64,000 nucleotides of DNA from JAGOME01 sp039812375 (GTDB lineage: Bacteria > Actinomycetota > Actinomycetes > Actinomycetales > Dermatophilaceae): NCBI GenBank assembly GCA_039812375.1, contig JBDIAO010000002.1, positions 1-64,000 on the forward strand. Reading direction: 5' to 3'. Under the pieces are notes generated by a model. It was not told the origin of the DNA and made no database searches. It saw nothing but the letters and a program-made list of their open reading frames with translations. Of the stretch, positions 41,384 through 50,280 are shown in pieces; positions within the stretch are counted from its first letter, which is position 1, and each line of letters starts with the position of its first letter. A program made the translations under genes and the position numbers.

Positions 41384-42262
41384 GTGCGCCGTGACGTCCT
41401 CATCCCCGCGCCGCTGCTGGTTCTCGCCGCGGTGTTCTCAGTGCAACTCGGCGCAACCCTCGCGGCGATGCTCATCCCCCGGATCGGTGCCGGCGGCTCG
41501 GTCCTGCTCCGGCTGGGGCTCTCCGCGGCCCTCATGCTCGTTGTGGCCCGCCCCGCACTGCGCGGACACACCCGGGCTGCGTGGCGCACCGTCCTTGCCT
41601 TCGGGTTCACCCTCGGGCTGATGAACTTCCTCTTCTACAGCTCGCTGCGATACCTGCCTCTCGGGGTCGCCGTCACCATCGAGTTCATCGGCCCCCTCAC
41701 CCTCGCTGCGATCCTGTCCCGGCGGCTCGGCGACGCCCTTGCGGTCGCTGCAGCCGGCGGCGGCGTCGTCCTCGTCTCCCGCGCTTTCGAGGTGCCGCTC
41801 GCCGAGCTGAGCTGGATCGGACTGGGACTTGGGCTGGCCACCGGCGCGTGCTGGGCGGCATACATCGTGCTGTCCCGCCGGACCGGACAGGAGTTTCGCT
41901 CCGTGCACGGCCTGACCCTCGCGCTGTGCATCGCCACCGTCGTCATCGCACCGGTGGGTGTGCCTTCTGTGCCCAGCTGGACCGGTGCAGACCTGCTCAC
42001 CGGCCTCGGGGTCGCGATCCTGTCCTCGGTGCTGCCCTACTCGCTGGAGCTCATCGCCCTGCGCCGACTGACCGAGCACGTCTTCGGAATCCTGCTGTCC
42101 TTGGAGCCAGCCGTCGGCGCCCTGGCCGGCCGAGTCGTCCTCGGACAGCGGTTGAGCACGCAGCAGATCGTCGGGATCGCTCTCGTCGTCGTCGCCTCGG
42201 TGCTCGTCCTCGGTGTGGGCGCCCGTCGACCCCTGGACCCGGCGGCCGCAACCGGAGACTGA
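41384..42262 (+). CDS. EamA-family (DMT superfamily) transporter
   Basis: A 292-aa inner-membrane protein with about ten hydrophobic helices in two EamA repeats. FYSSLRYLPLGVAVTIEFIGPLTLA in the first half (in short LPLGVAVTIEFIGP) and LLSLEPAVGALAGRVVLGQRL in the second resemble the RhtA threonine/homoserine exporter branch. It is divergent from the hydroxyproline genes and may export an amino acid or intermediate, but the link is only positional. The GTG start is placed by the -10 element and the first helix. Confidence 0.85.
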   Translation: MRRDVLIPAPLLVLAAVFSVQLGATLAAMLIPRIGAGGSVLLRLGLSAALMLVVARPALRGHTRAAWRTVLAFGFTLGLMNFLFYSSLRYLPLGVAVTIEFIGPLTLAAILSRRLGDALAVAAAGGGVVLVSRAFEVPLAELSWIGLGLGLATGACWAAYIVLSRRTGQEFRSVHGLTLALCIATVVIAPVGVPSVPSWTGADLLTGLGVAILSSVLPYSLELIALRRLTEHVFGILLSLEPAVGALAGRVVLGQRLSTQQIVGIALVVVASVLVLGVGARRPLDPAAATGD

Positions 42263-42293
42263 ACCGCCACGAACCGATCACGGCGCGGTCGGA

Positions 42294-43304
42294 TCACGGC
42301 GCGGTCGGACCGCCGCCTGCGCCGTCAGCGGCGGCTCGCTGGTCCCGTCTCGTCCGGGCCAGGCTGGCCAGCGTCGTCACCCCGAGGATCACGACGATCG
42401 CGCCCAGACTGACCGCGATGGAGATGTCGGGGACCGGCACGCTCTGACCACCGTTGATGAACGGCAGCTCGTTCTCGTGCAAGGCGTGCAACAGGAGCTT
42501 GACCCCGATAAAGGCGAGGAGCACCGACAAGCCGAGACTGAGGTAGACCAGGCGCTTGAGCAGCCCGCCGAGGAGGAAGTAGAGCTGGCGCAGTCCCATG
42601 AGCGCGAAGAGGTTGGCGACGAGGACGATGTAGGGCTCCCGGGTGAGTCCGTAGATCGCCGGAATCGAGTCGAGGGCGAAGAGCAGGTCCGTGGTGCCGA
42701 GGGCAAGGATGACGAAGAACATCGGGGTGACCAGCCGGCGTCCGTTCTCCACGGTGAGGAGCTTCGTGCCGTGGTATTCGCTGGTCGCCGGGAAGCGCGC
42801 CTCGACAAGCTGCATGAAACGGCTGTCCTCGTACTCGTTGTCGTCACTCTCCCCTTCCTTGACGAGCTTGACTGCGGTCCAGATGAGGAAGGCCCCGAAG
42901 ACATAGAAGACCCAGCTGAAGGCGTCGATCGCGGCAGCACCAGCCCAGATGAACAGTCCGCGCAAGACGATGGCGATGATGATCCCGACCATGAGCGCGT
43001 ACTGCTGGAGCTGCTCTGGCACCGCGAAGCGGGCCATGATGAGCAGGAAGATGAAGAGGTTGTCCACTGACAGCGAGTACTCGGTGAGCCACCCGGCGAA
43101 GAACTCCCCGGCGTAACGGCTGCCGGCGACATACCACATGCCGAGGCCGAAGAGGATCGCCATCGAGATGTAGAAGCCGAGCGCCACACCGGTCTCCCGG
43201 TTCGAGGGCCGGTGCGGGCGCCGGGCGATGATCGCCACGTCGATGAGCAGGAATACTGCGGCACCGACCAGGGTCACTACCCAGACCCAGGTGGGAATGG
43301 TCAT
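42294..43304 (-). CDS. TerC/Alx family membrane protein
   Basis: A 336-aa integral membrane protein with about nine helices. It has the family motifs EYSLSVDNLFIFLLIM and TDLLFALDSIPAIYGLT, whose acidic residues are implicated in metal (manganese) export in Alx/TerC proteins. The ATG at 43304 follows GGGAGG; an earlier in-frame ATG at 43322 has none. A terC-like gene next to uvrB is conserved in Streptomyces as I recall. I saw no manganese riboswitch in the 146-base leader. Confidence 0.92.
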   Translation of the reverse strand: MTIPTWVWVVTLVGAAVFLLIDVAIIARRPHRPSNRETGVALGFYISMAILFGLGMWYVAGSRYAGEFFAGWLTEYSLSVDNLFIFLLIMARFAVPEQLQQYALMVGIIIAIVLRGLFIWAGAAAIDAFSWVFYVFGAFLIWTAVKLVKEGESDDNEYEDSRFMQLVEARFPATSEYHGTKLLTVENGRRLVTPMFFVILALGTTDLLFALDSIPAIYGLTREPYIVLVANLFALMGLRQLYFLLGGLLKRLVYLSLGLSVLLAFIGVKLLLHALHENELPFINGGQSVPVPDISIAVSLGAIVVILGVTTLASLARTRRDQRAAADGAGGGPTAP

Positions 43305-43450
43305 CGAGAAGTCCTCCCGCACGCGGGCTTGCGCAGACAGTAGCCCCGGCCCTGGCGCCCGTCCGCCGAGGTGATCGACATGACGGCCAGTATGCCGCCC
43401 ACCTCCGGACCACGAGTCACCGACCCGGTAGGGCTGGGTGGGCCGAGGCG

Positions 43451-45565
43451 TCAGCGCGTGGCCGCGCTCATCTGCCGGAGCTCCTTCTTCAGCTCGGCAA
43501 TTTCGTCACGGAGCCGGGCGGCCAGCTCGAAATGCAAGTCGGTCGCAGCCTGGTGCATCTGGCTGGTGAGCTCCCCGATGAGACTCGCCAACTCGGCCTG
43601 CGGCAGTTCACCGAGCCGGGCGGATCCCAGCACCTGGATGTCGGCGACCATCGCGCCGCGACCCCCTCGCCCGCCGTCAGCCTTTCCTCGGGACCGGGAC
43701 CGTCCAGATCCGAGCAGGGTCTGGGTGTCGGCGTCCTCGCGCTGAAGCATGTCGGTGATATCCGCGATCTTCTTGCGCAACGGTTGTGGGTCCACCCCGC
43801 GGTCAGCGTTCCAGGCGAGCTGGATCTCCCTACGCCGGTTGGTTTCCTCGACGGCCTCGGCCATCGAAGGAGTGAGTTGGTCGGCATACATGTGCACCTG
43901 GCCGGACACGTTGCGTGCGGCTCGGCCGATTGTTTGGATCAGCGAACGGGCAGAGCGCAGGAAGCCCTCCTTGTCGGCATCAAGGATGCTGACCAAGGAG
44001 ACCTCGGGAAGGTCGAGCCCCTCGCGGAGCAGGTTGATCCCGACCAGGACGTCGTACTCCCCCAGGCGCAGCTCGCGCAGCAGTTCGACCCGGCGCAGGG
44101 TGTCGATGTCGGAGTGCAGATAGCGCACTCGCACCCCCTTGTCGAGCAGGTAGTCGGTCAGGTCCTCGGCCATCTTCTTGGTCAAGGTGGTCACGAGGAC
44201 CCGCTCGTCGCGCTCTGCCCGAAGGCCGATCTCGTGCAGGAGGTCGTCGATCTGCCCCTTGGTCGGCTTGAGAACGATCTCCGGGTCGACCAGGCCGGTC
44301 GGGCGGATAATCTGCTCGACGTGTCCGCGGGACTTCGCCAGTTCGTAGGGACCCGGGGTGGCCGAGAGATAGACGGTCTGGCCGATCCGCTCGAGGAACT
44401 CCTCCCACTTCAAGGGCCGGTTGTCCATCGCCGAAGGCAGCCGGAAGCCGTGCTCGACGAGGGTGCGCTTGCGGGACATGTCGCCCTCGTACATAGCCCC
44501 GATCTGCGGCACGGTGACGTGCGACTCGTCGATGACGAGCAGGAAGTCCTCGGGGAAGTAGTCGAGCAGACAGTTCGGGGCGCTGCCCCGGGTCCGCCCG
44601 TCGAGGTGCATCGAGTAGTTCTCGATGCCCGAACAGGACCCGACCTGGCGCATCATCTCGATGTCATAGGTGGTGCGCATCCGCAGCCGCTGCGCCTCGA
44701 GCAACTTGCCCTGATGCTCGAACTCGGCGAGCCGCTCGGCGAGTTCTGCCTCGATCCCGCAGATCGCCCGCTCCATCCGCTCCGGGCCGGCGATGTAGTG
44801 CGAGGCGGGGAAGACGTACATCTCCTGCTCCTCGCGGACCACTTCACCGGTCAGCGGATGCAGGGTGTGCAGGGCCTCGACCTCGTCACCGAAGAACTCG
44901 ATGCGCAGCGCGAGCTCCTCGTACATCGGGATGATCTCCACGGTATCGCCGCGCACCCGGAAAGTGCCGCGGGTGAAGGCGAGATCGTTGCGGGTGTACT
45001 GCATCCCGACGAACCTGCGGAGCAGTTCGTCCCGGTCGATGACGTCCCCCCTCCGCAGCGCCACCATCCGGTCGACGTACTCCTGCGGGGTCCCCAGTCC
45101 GTAGATGCACGACACGGAGGCCACGACGATGACGTCGCGACGGGTGAGTAATGAGTTGGTCGCGCTGTGCCGCAGTCGTTCGACCTCGTCGTTGATCGAG
45201 GAGTCCTTCTCGATGTAGGTGTCCGTCTGCGGGACGTAGGCCTCCGGCTGGTAGTAGTCGTAGTAGCTGACGAAATATTCGACGGCATTGTGCGGCAGCA
45301 GCTCCCGGAACTCGTTGGCGAGCTGGGCGGCGAGGGTCTTGTTCGGGGCCATGACCAGAGTGGGCCGTTGCACTTGCTCGATGAGCCATGCGGTCGTCGC
45401 CGACTTCCCGGTCCCGGTGGCGCCGAGCAGGACGATGTCCTGCTCCCCGGCTCCGATCCGCTGCGCGAGCTCGGCGATCGCCGCTGGCTGGTCCCCCGCG
45501 GGCGCGAAGTCGGAGACGACTTCGAAGGGCGCGACGCGGCGCTGCAGATCGGTGGTCGGGCGCAT
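43451..45565 (-). CDS. uvrB: Excinuclease ABC subunit B
   Basis: The DNA-loading helicase-like subunit of nucleotide excision repair, 704 aa. It shows Walker A GATGTGKSATTAWLIEQ, the beta-hairpin region YYDYYQPEAYVPQTDTYIEKD, helicase motifs DESHVTVPQIG and TIGRAARN, and a C-terminal UVR domain (LHFELAARLRDEIAELKKEL) that binds UvrC. On the minus strand TACCGT lies six bases before the ATG with no ribosome binding site, suggesting a leaderless start like uvrA. Confidence 0.97.
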   Translation of the reverse strand: MRPTTDLQRRVAPFEVVSDFAPAGDQPAAIAELAQRIGAGEQDIVLLGATGTGKSATTAWLIEQVQRPTLVMAPNKTLAAQLANEFRELLPHNAVEYFVSYYDYYQPEAYVPQTDTYIEKDSSINDEVERLRHSATNSLLTRRDVIVVASVSCIYGLGTPQEYVDRMVALRRGDVIDRDELLRRFVGMQYTRNDLAFTRGTFRVRGDTVEIIPMYEELALRIEFFGDEVEALHTLHPLTGEVVREEQEMYVFPASHYIAGPERMERAICGIEAELAERLAEFEHQGKLLEAQRLRMRTTYDIEMMRQVGSCSGIENYSMHLDGRTRGSAPNCLLDYFPEDFLLVIDESHVTVPQIGAMYEGDMSRKRTLVEHGFRLPSAMDNRPLKWEEFLERIGQTVYLSATPGPYELAKSRGHVEQIIRPTGLVDPEIVLKPTKGQIDDLLHEIGLRAERDERVLVTTLTKKMAEDLTDYLLDKGVRVRYLHSDIDTLRRVELLRELRLGEYDVLVGINLLREGLDLPEVSLVSILDADKEGFLRSARSLIQTIGRAARNVSGQVHMYADQLTPSMAEAVEETNRRREIQLAWNADRGVDPQPLRKKIADITDMLQREDADTQTLLGSGRSRSRGKADGGRGGRGAMVADIQVLGSARLGELPQAELASLIGELTSQMHQAATDLHFELAARLRDEIAELKKELRQMSAATR

Positions 45566-45624
45566 GACTCAACGGTATGCCGCCTCACCGACACCAGCGC
45601 ACGGCATACGGGACGATGGACGGC

Positions 45625-46680
45625 ATGACGACCCTGCCGAGCCCACGCACGCCCGATCCCATGACTGCTCCCCCGTTGCGTTGGGGGATCCTTGGCCCGG
45701 GCGGGATTGCCCGCACGATGGTCACTGCCCTGCGCAGCTGCACCCGCCAGCAGGTCGTCGCGGTCGGCTCCCGTGACCCCGGGCGCGCTCGGGCTTTCGC
45801 GGGGGAGTTCGGGATCGGCACGGCATACGGCAGCTATGCCGAGCTTGTCGCCGACCCAGCCGTCGACGTCGTCTACGTCGCCACCCCACACAGTGCGCAC
45901 CGGGAGCACGCTCTGCTGGCACTGGGCGCGGGCAAGCCGGTCCTGGTGGAGAAGGCGTTCGCCCGCAACGTAACCGAGGCTCGCGAGATCGTCACAGGGG
46001 CAGCGGAGCGAGGCCTGTTCTGCATGGAGGGCTTGTGGACCCGCTTCCTGCCCGGGACGGACATCATCCGCCGCTGCCTTGACGACGGCCTGCTCGGCGA
46101 CGTCGAGGTGGTCCTTGCCGACCACGGCCAACCGCTGTATCCGAACGGGCCGGCCCGGCTCACCGACCCGGCGCTGGCCGGCGGCGCCTTGCTCGACCTG
46201 GGGGTCTATCCCCTGCACTTGGCTGCGTTCGCGCTCGGCGGGATCGCGTCGGTGTCGGCCACAGGACACCTCACCCCCGAGGGGGTTGATGCCGCCGAGG
46301 CTATGGTCGTCACCGGCCGGCGTGGGGGGCTCGGCGTACTGCATGCGACGATGACTGCCCGCACGGCGACCGTGGCAAGTATCGCCGGCACCCGCGGCAG
46401 ACTGGACCTCGGGGAACGCACCCAGTGGCGGGGCCGTTGGTACGCTCCGACCGTCATCCGCTACCAAGGGCGCGATGAACCCGCGAGCACCCACTGGGCG
46501 CCCGATCCCGAGCCCGACGTGGCGCTGCTCGGTCTGCATTTCGAGGCCTGCGAGGCGGCCCGCTGCATCGCCGCAGGGCTCACCGAGACCACTCTGCTCC
46601 CCCTGGCCGAGACCGTGGCCGTCATGGAGATCATGGACGAGGTGCGCCGCCAGCTCGGGGTCCGTTACCCCGGCGAGTGA
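45625..46680 (+). CDS. Gfo/Idh/MocA-family oxidoreductase
   Basis: A 351-aa NAD(P)-dependent oxidoreductase. The Rossmann motif LRWGILGPGGIARTMVTAL is near residue 15, the family EKAFARN motif (EKP in many members) near 110, and the substrate-domain segment ALLDLGVYPLHLAAF near 190. The pattern resembles dihydrodiol or sugar dehydrogenases; the substrate is not predictable. The start is uncertain among ATGs at 45616, 45625 and 45661. It is divergent from uvrB. Confidence 0.85.
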   Translation: MTTLPSPRTPDPMTAPPLRWGILGPGGIARTMVTALRSCTRQQVVAVGSRDPGRARAFAGEFGIGTAYGSYAELVADPAVDVVYVATPHSAHREHALLALGAGKPVLVEKAFARNVTEAREIVTGAAERGLFCMEGLWTRFLPGTDIIRRCLDDGLLGDVEVVLADHGQPLYPNGPARLTDPALAGGALLDLGVYPLHLAAFALGGIASVSATGHLTPEGVDAAEAMVVTGRRGGLGVLHATMTARTATVASIAGTRGRLDLGERTQWRGRWYAPTVIRYQGRDEPASTHWAPDPEPDVALLGLHFEACEAARCIAAGLTETTLLPLAETVAVMEIMDEVRRQLGVRYPGE

Positions 46681-46720
46681 CCCGGTCGCGCGTCCCAGCA
46701 CCTGAGACCCCGGAACCCTT

Positions 46721-46780
46721 GCGATACCCCGGAAACCTTCCCTGGTCTCGCCACGATTTCGGGATGATCCCGAAATCGTG
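46721..46780. repeat. Double-hairpin intergenic repeat, copy 3
   Basis: A degenerate first hairpin (46721-46751) is followed by a perfect second one: CACGATTTCGGGAT pairs with ATCCCGAAATCGTG around one base at 46752-46780, then a GGGCGGG tail. It has the same orientation as copy 2 and lies between two convergent genes, where it may act as a bidirectional terminator. Confidence 0.9.
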
Positions 46781-46820
46781 GGGCGGGTGGGGTCAGTGCT
46801 GCCGGCGCTGCAGAGCCGGG

Positions 46821-47762
46821 TCAGTGCTGCATGCGCATCAGGGTCGACTTACCGAAGAGGCTCTCCAGGAGGTCGACCGCGAGCTCCGCCGTGGAGTTCC
46901 GGGCGTCCAGGGCCGGGTTGAGCTCGACGATATCGATCGAGCCGAGCAGGCCGGTGTCGGCGATCATCTCCATGCACAGCTGGGCCTCCCGGTACGTGGG
47001 CCCACCGCGCACCGGCGTGCCCACCCCGGGCGCGATCCGCGGGTCGATGAAGTCGAGGTCGAGGCTCACGTGCAGGTGGGTGTCGTCCTCGAGATCCGCC
47101 AGCGCCCGTTTCATCACCTTGCGCATGGACACCTCGTCGATGTAGCGCATGTCGAAGCAGGAGACCCCGACCTCCTGGAGCAGCTCCTTCTCACCCTGGT
47201 CGACCGAGCGCAGACCGATCTGGCGCACCTCGTGCGCCGTCATCGCCGGGGCCCGACCGGAGAGCTCGACGAGCTCCTCGGGACCGCGCCCGAGCAGGCA
47301 GGCAACCGGCATCCCGTGCATGTTCCCGCTCGGGGTGATGGCGGCGGTGTTGAAGTCGGCGTGCGCATCGAACCAGAGCACCCGCAGCGGCCGGCCCTGC
47401 TCGCGGCAGTGCCGCACGACGGCGCTGATCGAGCCGACCGCCAGGCAGTGGTCACCGCCGAGGGTGATCGGCAACCGCCCGGACCCGAGCTCGGCGGAGA
47501 CCGCGTCGTGCAGGGTCCGGTTCCACTCGACGACCTGGGGCAGGTGACGGTAGCCGTCGACTGGCGGGAGCATCGGGTTGTCCGGGCCCGCGATGTCCCC
47601 GCAATCCTTGACGTCGTTGCCGAAAGCCTCGAGCGCCTTCACGACGCCGGCCACCCGCAGGGCGCCCGGTCCCAGGCGGGCTCCGATGACGCTCGCGCCG
47701 ATGTCGGTGGGGGCCCCGATGAGGCTGATGCTGCGGGACTGGGGGGAGCGAAGCGGTGTCAC
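46821..47762 (-). CDS. rocF: Arginase
   Basis: A 313-aa ureohydrolase that converts arginine to ornithine and urea. The manganese motifs are LGGDHCLAVG, LWFDAHADFNT and VSLDLDFIDP, and SGNMHGMP is typical of arginases rather than agmatinases. The start is a GTG at 47762 behind GAGAGG; the longer in-frame ORF upstream overlaps unrelated sequence. It could supply ornithine or mobilise nitrogen, which fits the amino acid catabolism encoded nearby, though no urease is in view. Confidence 0.9.
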   Translation of the reverse strand: MTPLRSPQSRSISLIGAPTDIGASVIGARLGPGALRVAGVVKALEAFGNDVKDCGDIAGPDNPMLPPVDGYRHLPQVVEWNRTLHDAVSAELGSGRLPITLGGDHCLAVGSISAVVRHCREQGRPLRVLWFDAHADFNTAAITPSGNMHGMPVACLLGRGPEELVELSGRAPAMTAHEVRQIGLRSVDQGEKELLQEVGVSCFDMRYIDEVSMRKVMKRALADLEDDTHLHVSLDLDFIDPRIAPGVGTPVRGGPTYREAQLCMEMIADTGLLGSIDIVELNPALDARNSTAELAVDLLESLFGKSTLMRMQH

Positions 47763-47820
47763 GGCGGCTGGTGACCTCTCGTCGTTCAGGGCCGCGGCCC
47801 GGGTCCGCAGCTGCCGGTGA

Positions 47821-49008
47821 TCACGATAGACCCGTCGGCCCGGCTTCGCGGGTCTCGACGCAGGCGGCGATCCGGGCGTGCACGGCGTCGAACCACGGTT
47901 CCTTGGCCTGCGCGTACTCCTGCGTGGTGGCGCACCGTGCGGCCAGGTCCGCCTTGGCCCGAGCGTACTCATCCCGCAGCGCCGGGTCCTCACGCAGCAG
48001 GTCCCGGAAGGCTAGGGCCCACCGCCACCCCGGTGAGCCGACCTGGCGGACGTGCACCTGGGTGATCCGGCCAGGGTCGGCGTTGCCGTAGAAGCGTTTG
48101 GGCCACGTGGCACCCTCCTTCGACCGGTCGGCGCGGATGCCGGGGACGAGCACGAAGCCTGCCGCGAGCATGGCGCCGGTGAACTGCGGCGCGTCGGCCA
48201 CCGCGAGATCCTCGACGCCGACCTGCAGGTCGATGACGTCCTTGGCGGCCAGACCGGGAACCGCGGTCGAGCCGATGTGTTCAATCTCCTGCACCTGCTC
48301 CCCCAGGGCGTGCCGGATCCGGGCGGTCAGGCGGGCCGCCTGGACCGGCCAGGCGGCATCCGGCGGGCTGAGCACGGGTCGGGCAAGGACTGAGCGAATG
48401 CCGCGAGCCAGGTTCTCCTCGAACGGCACGAGCCGCTCCCGCCAGAGTCGGCGGACCGCGTCCGCCAGTTCTGCCACGGTGCCCTCGTTGTCGAGCCACA
48501 CGTCCGCCGCGGCACGGCGTTGCTCGTCGCTCGCCTGGGCCCCGATCCGGGCCCGGGCATCCCGCGGGGCCATCGCGCGCAGGGTGACCAACCGCTCGAA
48601 CCGGGTAGTCTCGCTCGCGCCGACGACGACCACCAGGTGGTACTCCCCCGTCATCGCCTTTTCGACGAGCAGGGGCATGTCGTGCACGAGGATGCCGCCG
48701 GGCGCAGCGGCCATGAGCTGAGCGGTGCGGGCCCAGATCGCCGGGTGGGTGATCCCCTCGAGATCGGCCAGCGCGCCAGGGTCGCCGAAGACGATCCGCC
48801 CCAGCGCAGGTCGGTCCAGGGCCCCGTCGGAGCCGATGATCCCCGGTCCGAACCGCTGCACGATGGCTGCCAGCGCCGCAGACCCCGGTTCGACGACCTC
48901 CCGGGCCACCACGTCCGCATCGATCACCCTCGCGCCCAGCCGCACCAACTCGCGCGAAACGGTCGACTTGCCCGAGCCGATGCCCCCCGTGAGGCCCACG
49001 CGCACCAT
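47821..49008 (-). CDS. coaE: Dephospho-CoA kinase fused to a GrpB/UPF0157 domain
   Basis: Last step of coenzyme A synthesis. Of 395 aa, residues 1-195 are CoaE with Walker A GLTGGIGSGKSTV, DADVVAREV and HPAIWART. Residues about 215-395 are a UPF0157/GrpB nucleotidyltransferase-like domain (EHIGSTAVPGLAAKDVIDLQV). The same fusion occurs in mycobacteria. The ATG at 49008 follows AAGGGGCGGG, and the mtnA stop is ten bases upstream. Confidence 0.95.
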   Translation of the reverse strand: MVRVGLTGGIGSGKSTVSRELVRLGARVIDADVVAREVVEPGSAALAAIVQRFGPGIIGSDGALDRPALGRIVFGDPGALADLEGITHPAIWARTAQLMAAAPGGILVHDMPLLVEKAMTGEYHLVVVVGASETTRFERLVTLRAMAPRDARARIGAQASDEQRRAAADVWLDNEGTVAELADAVRRLWRERLVPFEENLARGIRSVLARPVLSPPDAAWPVQAARLTARIRHALGEQVQEIEHIGSTAVPGLAAKDVIDLQVGVEDLAVADAPQFTGAMLAAGFVLVPGIRADRSKEGATWPKRFYGNADPGRITQVHVRQVGSPGWRWALAFRDLLREDPALRDEYARAKADLAARCATTQEYAQAKEPWFDAVHARIAACVETREAGPTGLS

Positions 49009-49018
49009 GACCCGCCCC

Positions 49019-50062
49019 TTATGAGAGGCCGGCGTCGAGCCGTCCACCGGTCGCGGGCTCGACCACGCCGCGCTCGGTGACGACCGCGCAGATCCAGCGG
49101 GCAGGGGTGACGTCGAACGCAGGATTGAAGCCACGAGTACCCTCCGGGGCCACCCCCACCCCCCCGAATGACGTCACCTCGTCGCCGGGACGCTCCTCGA
49201 TCTCGATCTGCGAGCCGTTCGCCAGCGACACATCGACGGTGGACCACGGCGCCGCGACGACGAAGGGGATCTGCGCCACAGAGCACGCCAGCGCGACCCC
49301 GAGGGTGCCGATCTTGTTCGCTGTATCTCCGTTGGCGGCGATCCGATCCGCACCGACGACCGCGAGATCGACCAGGCCGCGCAGGATCGTCGAGGCGGCC
49401 GCAGCGTCCACCTGCAGCAGGTGTGGGATGCCTGCCTCGGTGAGTTCGTATGCCGTGAGCCGGGAACCTTGGAGCAACGGGCGGGTCTCGTCAGCGATGA
49501 CGAGCTCAAGCCGGTTCCGGGCGTGCAGCTCGTGGATGATGCCGAACGCGGTCCCCCACCCCGACGTCGCGAGCGCACCGGTGTTGCAGTGGGTGAGGAC
49601 CCGCAGTCGCTGCCGGTCGATCCGGGCCAGGAGCCAGTCCGCACCGAGCCGGGAAAGCTCCCGGTTGGCCCGCTCGTCGGCTGCAGCGAGCTCGCGGGCG
49701 GCCGCGAGCACCTCATCCCGCCCGCCGGCCACGAGGGACCGGACCTGGTCCACCCCCCAGGCAAGGTTGACGGCGGTTGGCCGGGCGTTGCGTACGGCGT
49801 CGATTGCCGCGTCAACCTGTGCTGCGTCCCAGCCCCTGCGCTCGCCCTCCTCGAGGGCGAGGGCGACACCGAGGGCACCGGCAACACCGAGGGCCGGAGC
49901 GCCACGGACCGCGAGCTGCTGGATCGCCGCGACGAGGTCGGCGGTGGTGTCGACAACGCGGTCCGTGGCCACCGCCGGCAGCCGGGTCTGGTCGAGCAGG
50001 CGAACCGCACCGCGGCCGTCAGTGCCCGCAGTGTCGTCCCAGCTGATCGCGACGAGCGTCAT
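49019..50062 (-). CDS. mtnA: S-methyl-5-thioribose-1-phosphate isomerase
   Basis: Isomerises methylthioribose 1-phosphate to methylthioribulose 1-phosphate in methionine salvage. The 347-aa protein, related to eIF2B, has AVRGAPALGVAGALGVALAL, the catalytic cysteine in LTHCNTGALATSGWGTA and the catalytic aspartate in VVGADRIAANGDTANKIGT. The ATG at 50062 is favoured over one 23 codons upstream because conserved sequence starts here. Other salvage genes are not in the window. Confidence 0.94.
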   Translation of the reverse strand: MTLVAISWDDTAGTDGRGAVRLLDQTRLPAVATDRVVDTTADLVAAIQQLAVRGAPALGVAGALGVALALEEGERRGWDAAQVDAAIDAVRNARPTAVNLAWGVDQVRSLVAGGRDEVLAAARELAAADERANRELSRLGADWLLARIDRQRLRVLTHCNTGALATSGWGTAFGIIHELHARNRLELVIADETRPLLQGSRLTAYELTEAGIPHLLQVDAAAASTILRGLVDLAVVGADRIAANGDTANKIGTLGVALACSVAQIPFVVAAPWSTVDVSLANGSQIEIEERPGDEVTSFGGVGVAPEGTRGFNPAFDVTPARWICAVVTERGVVEPATGGRLDAGLS

Positions 50063-50280
50063 CGGTAGCCGGTGGAGCGCACGCGCAGACGCGGCACACG
50101 ACCTCGAGGACACCTGTGCACTGCGGGACACACCATGACCTGACCCTAGCCTTCCCCCTGCCGCCCCGGCTCGTGGTGAATCATGGGGGTGGGACCCGCT
50201 AGGGTCCCGATGACGGGCCCACCGGTGCCATCTCGGTCACCTCGGGGCGCCCACGACCTCCGTCACGGGAAGGCTGCGCC

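Noticed and set aside
43305..43450. Manganese (yybP-ykoY) riboswitch upstream of the TerC gene
   Set aside because: The 146-base region lacks the conserved loop sequences I would expect; nothing supports it beyond the gene family.
46821..47762. Agmatinase
   Set aside because: SGNMHGMP and the LDFIDP context fit arginase better; agmatinases have different residues around the substrate site.
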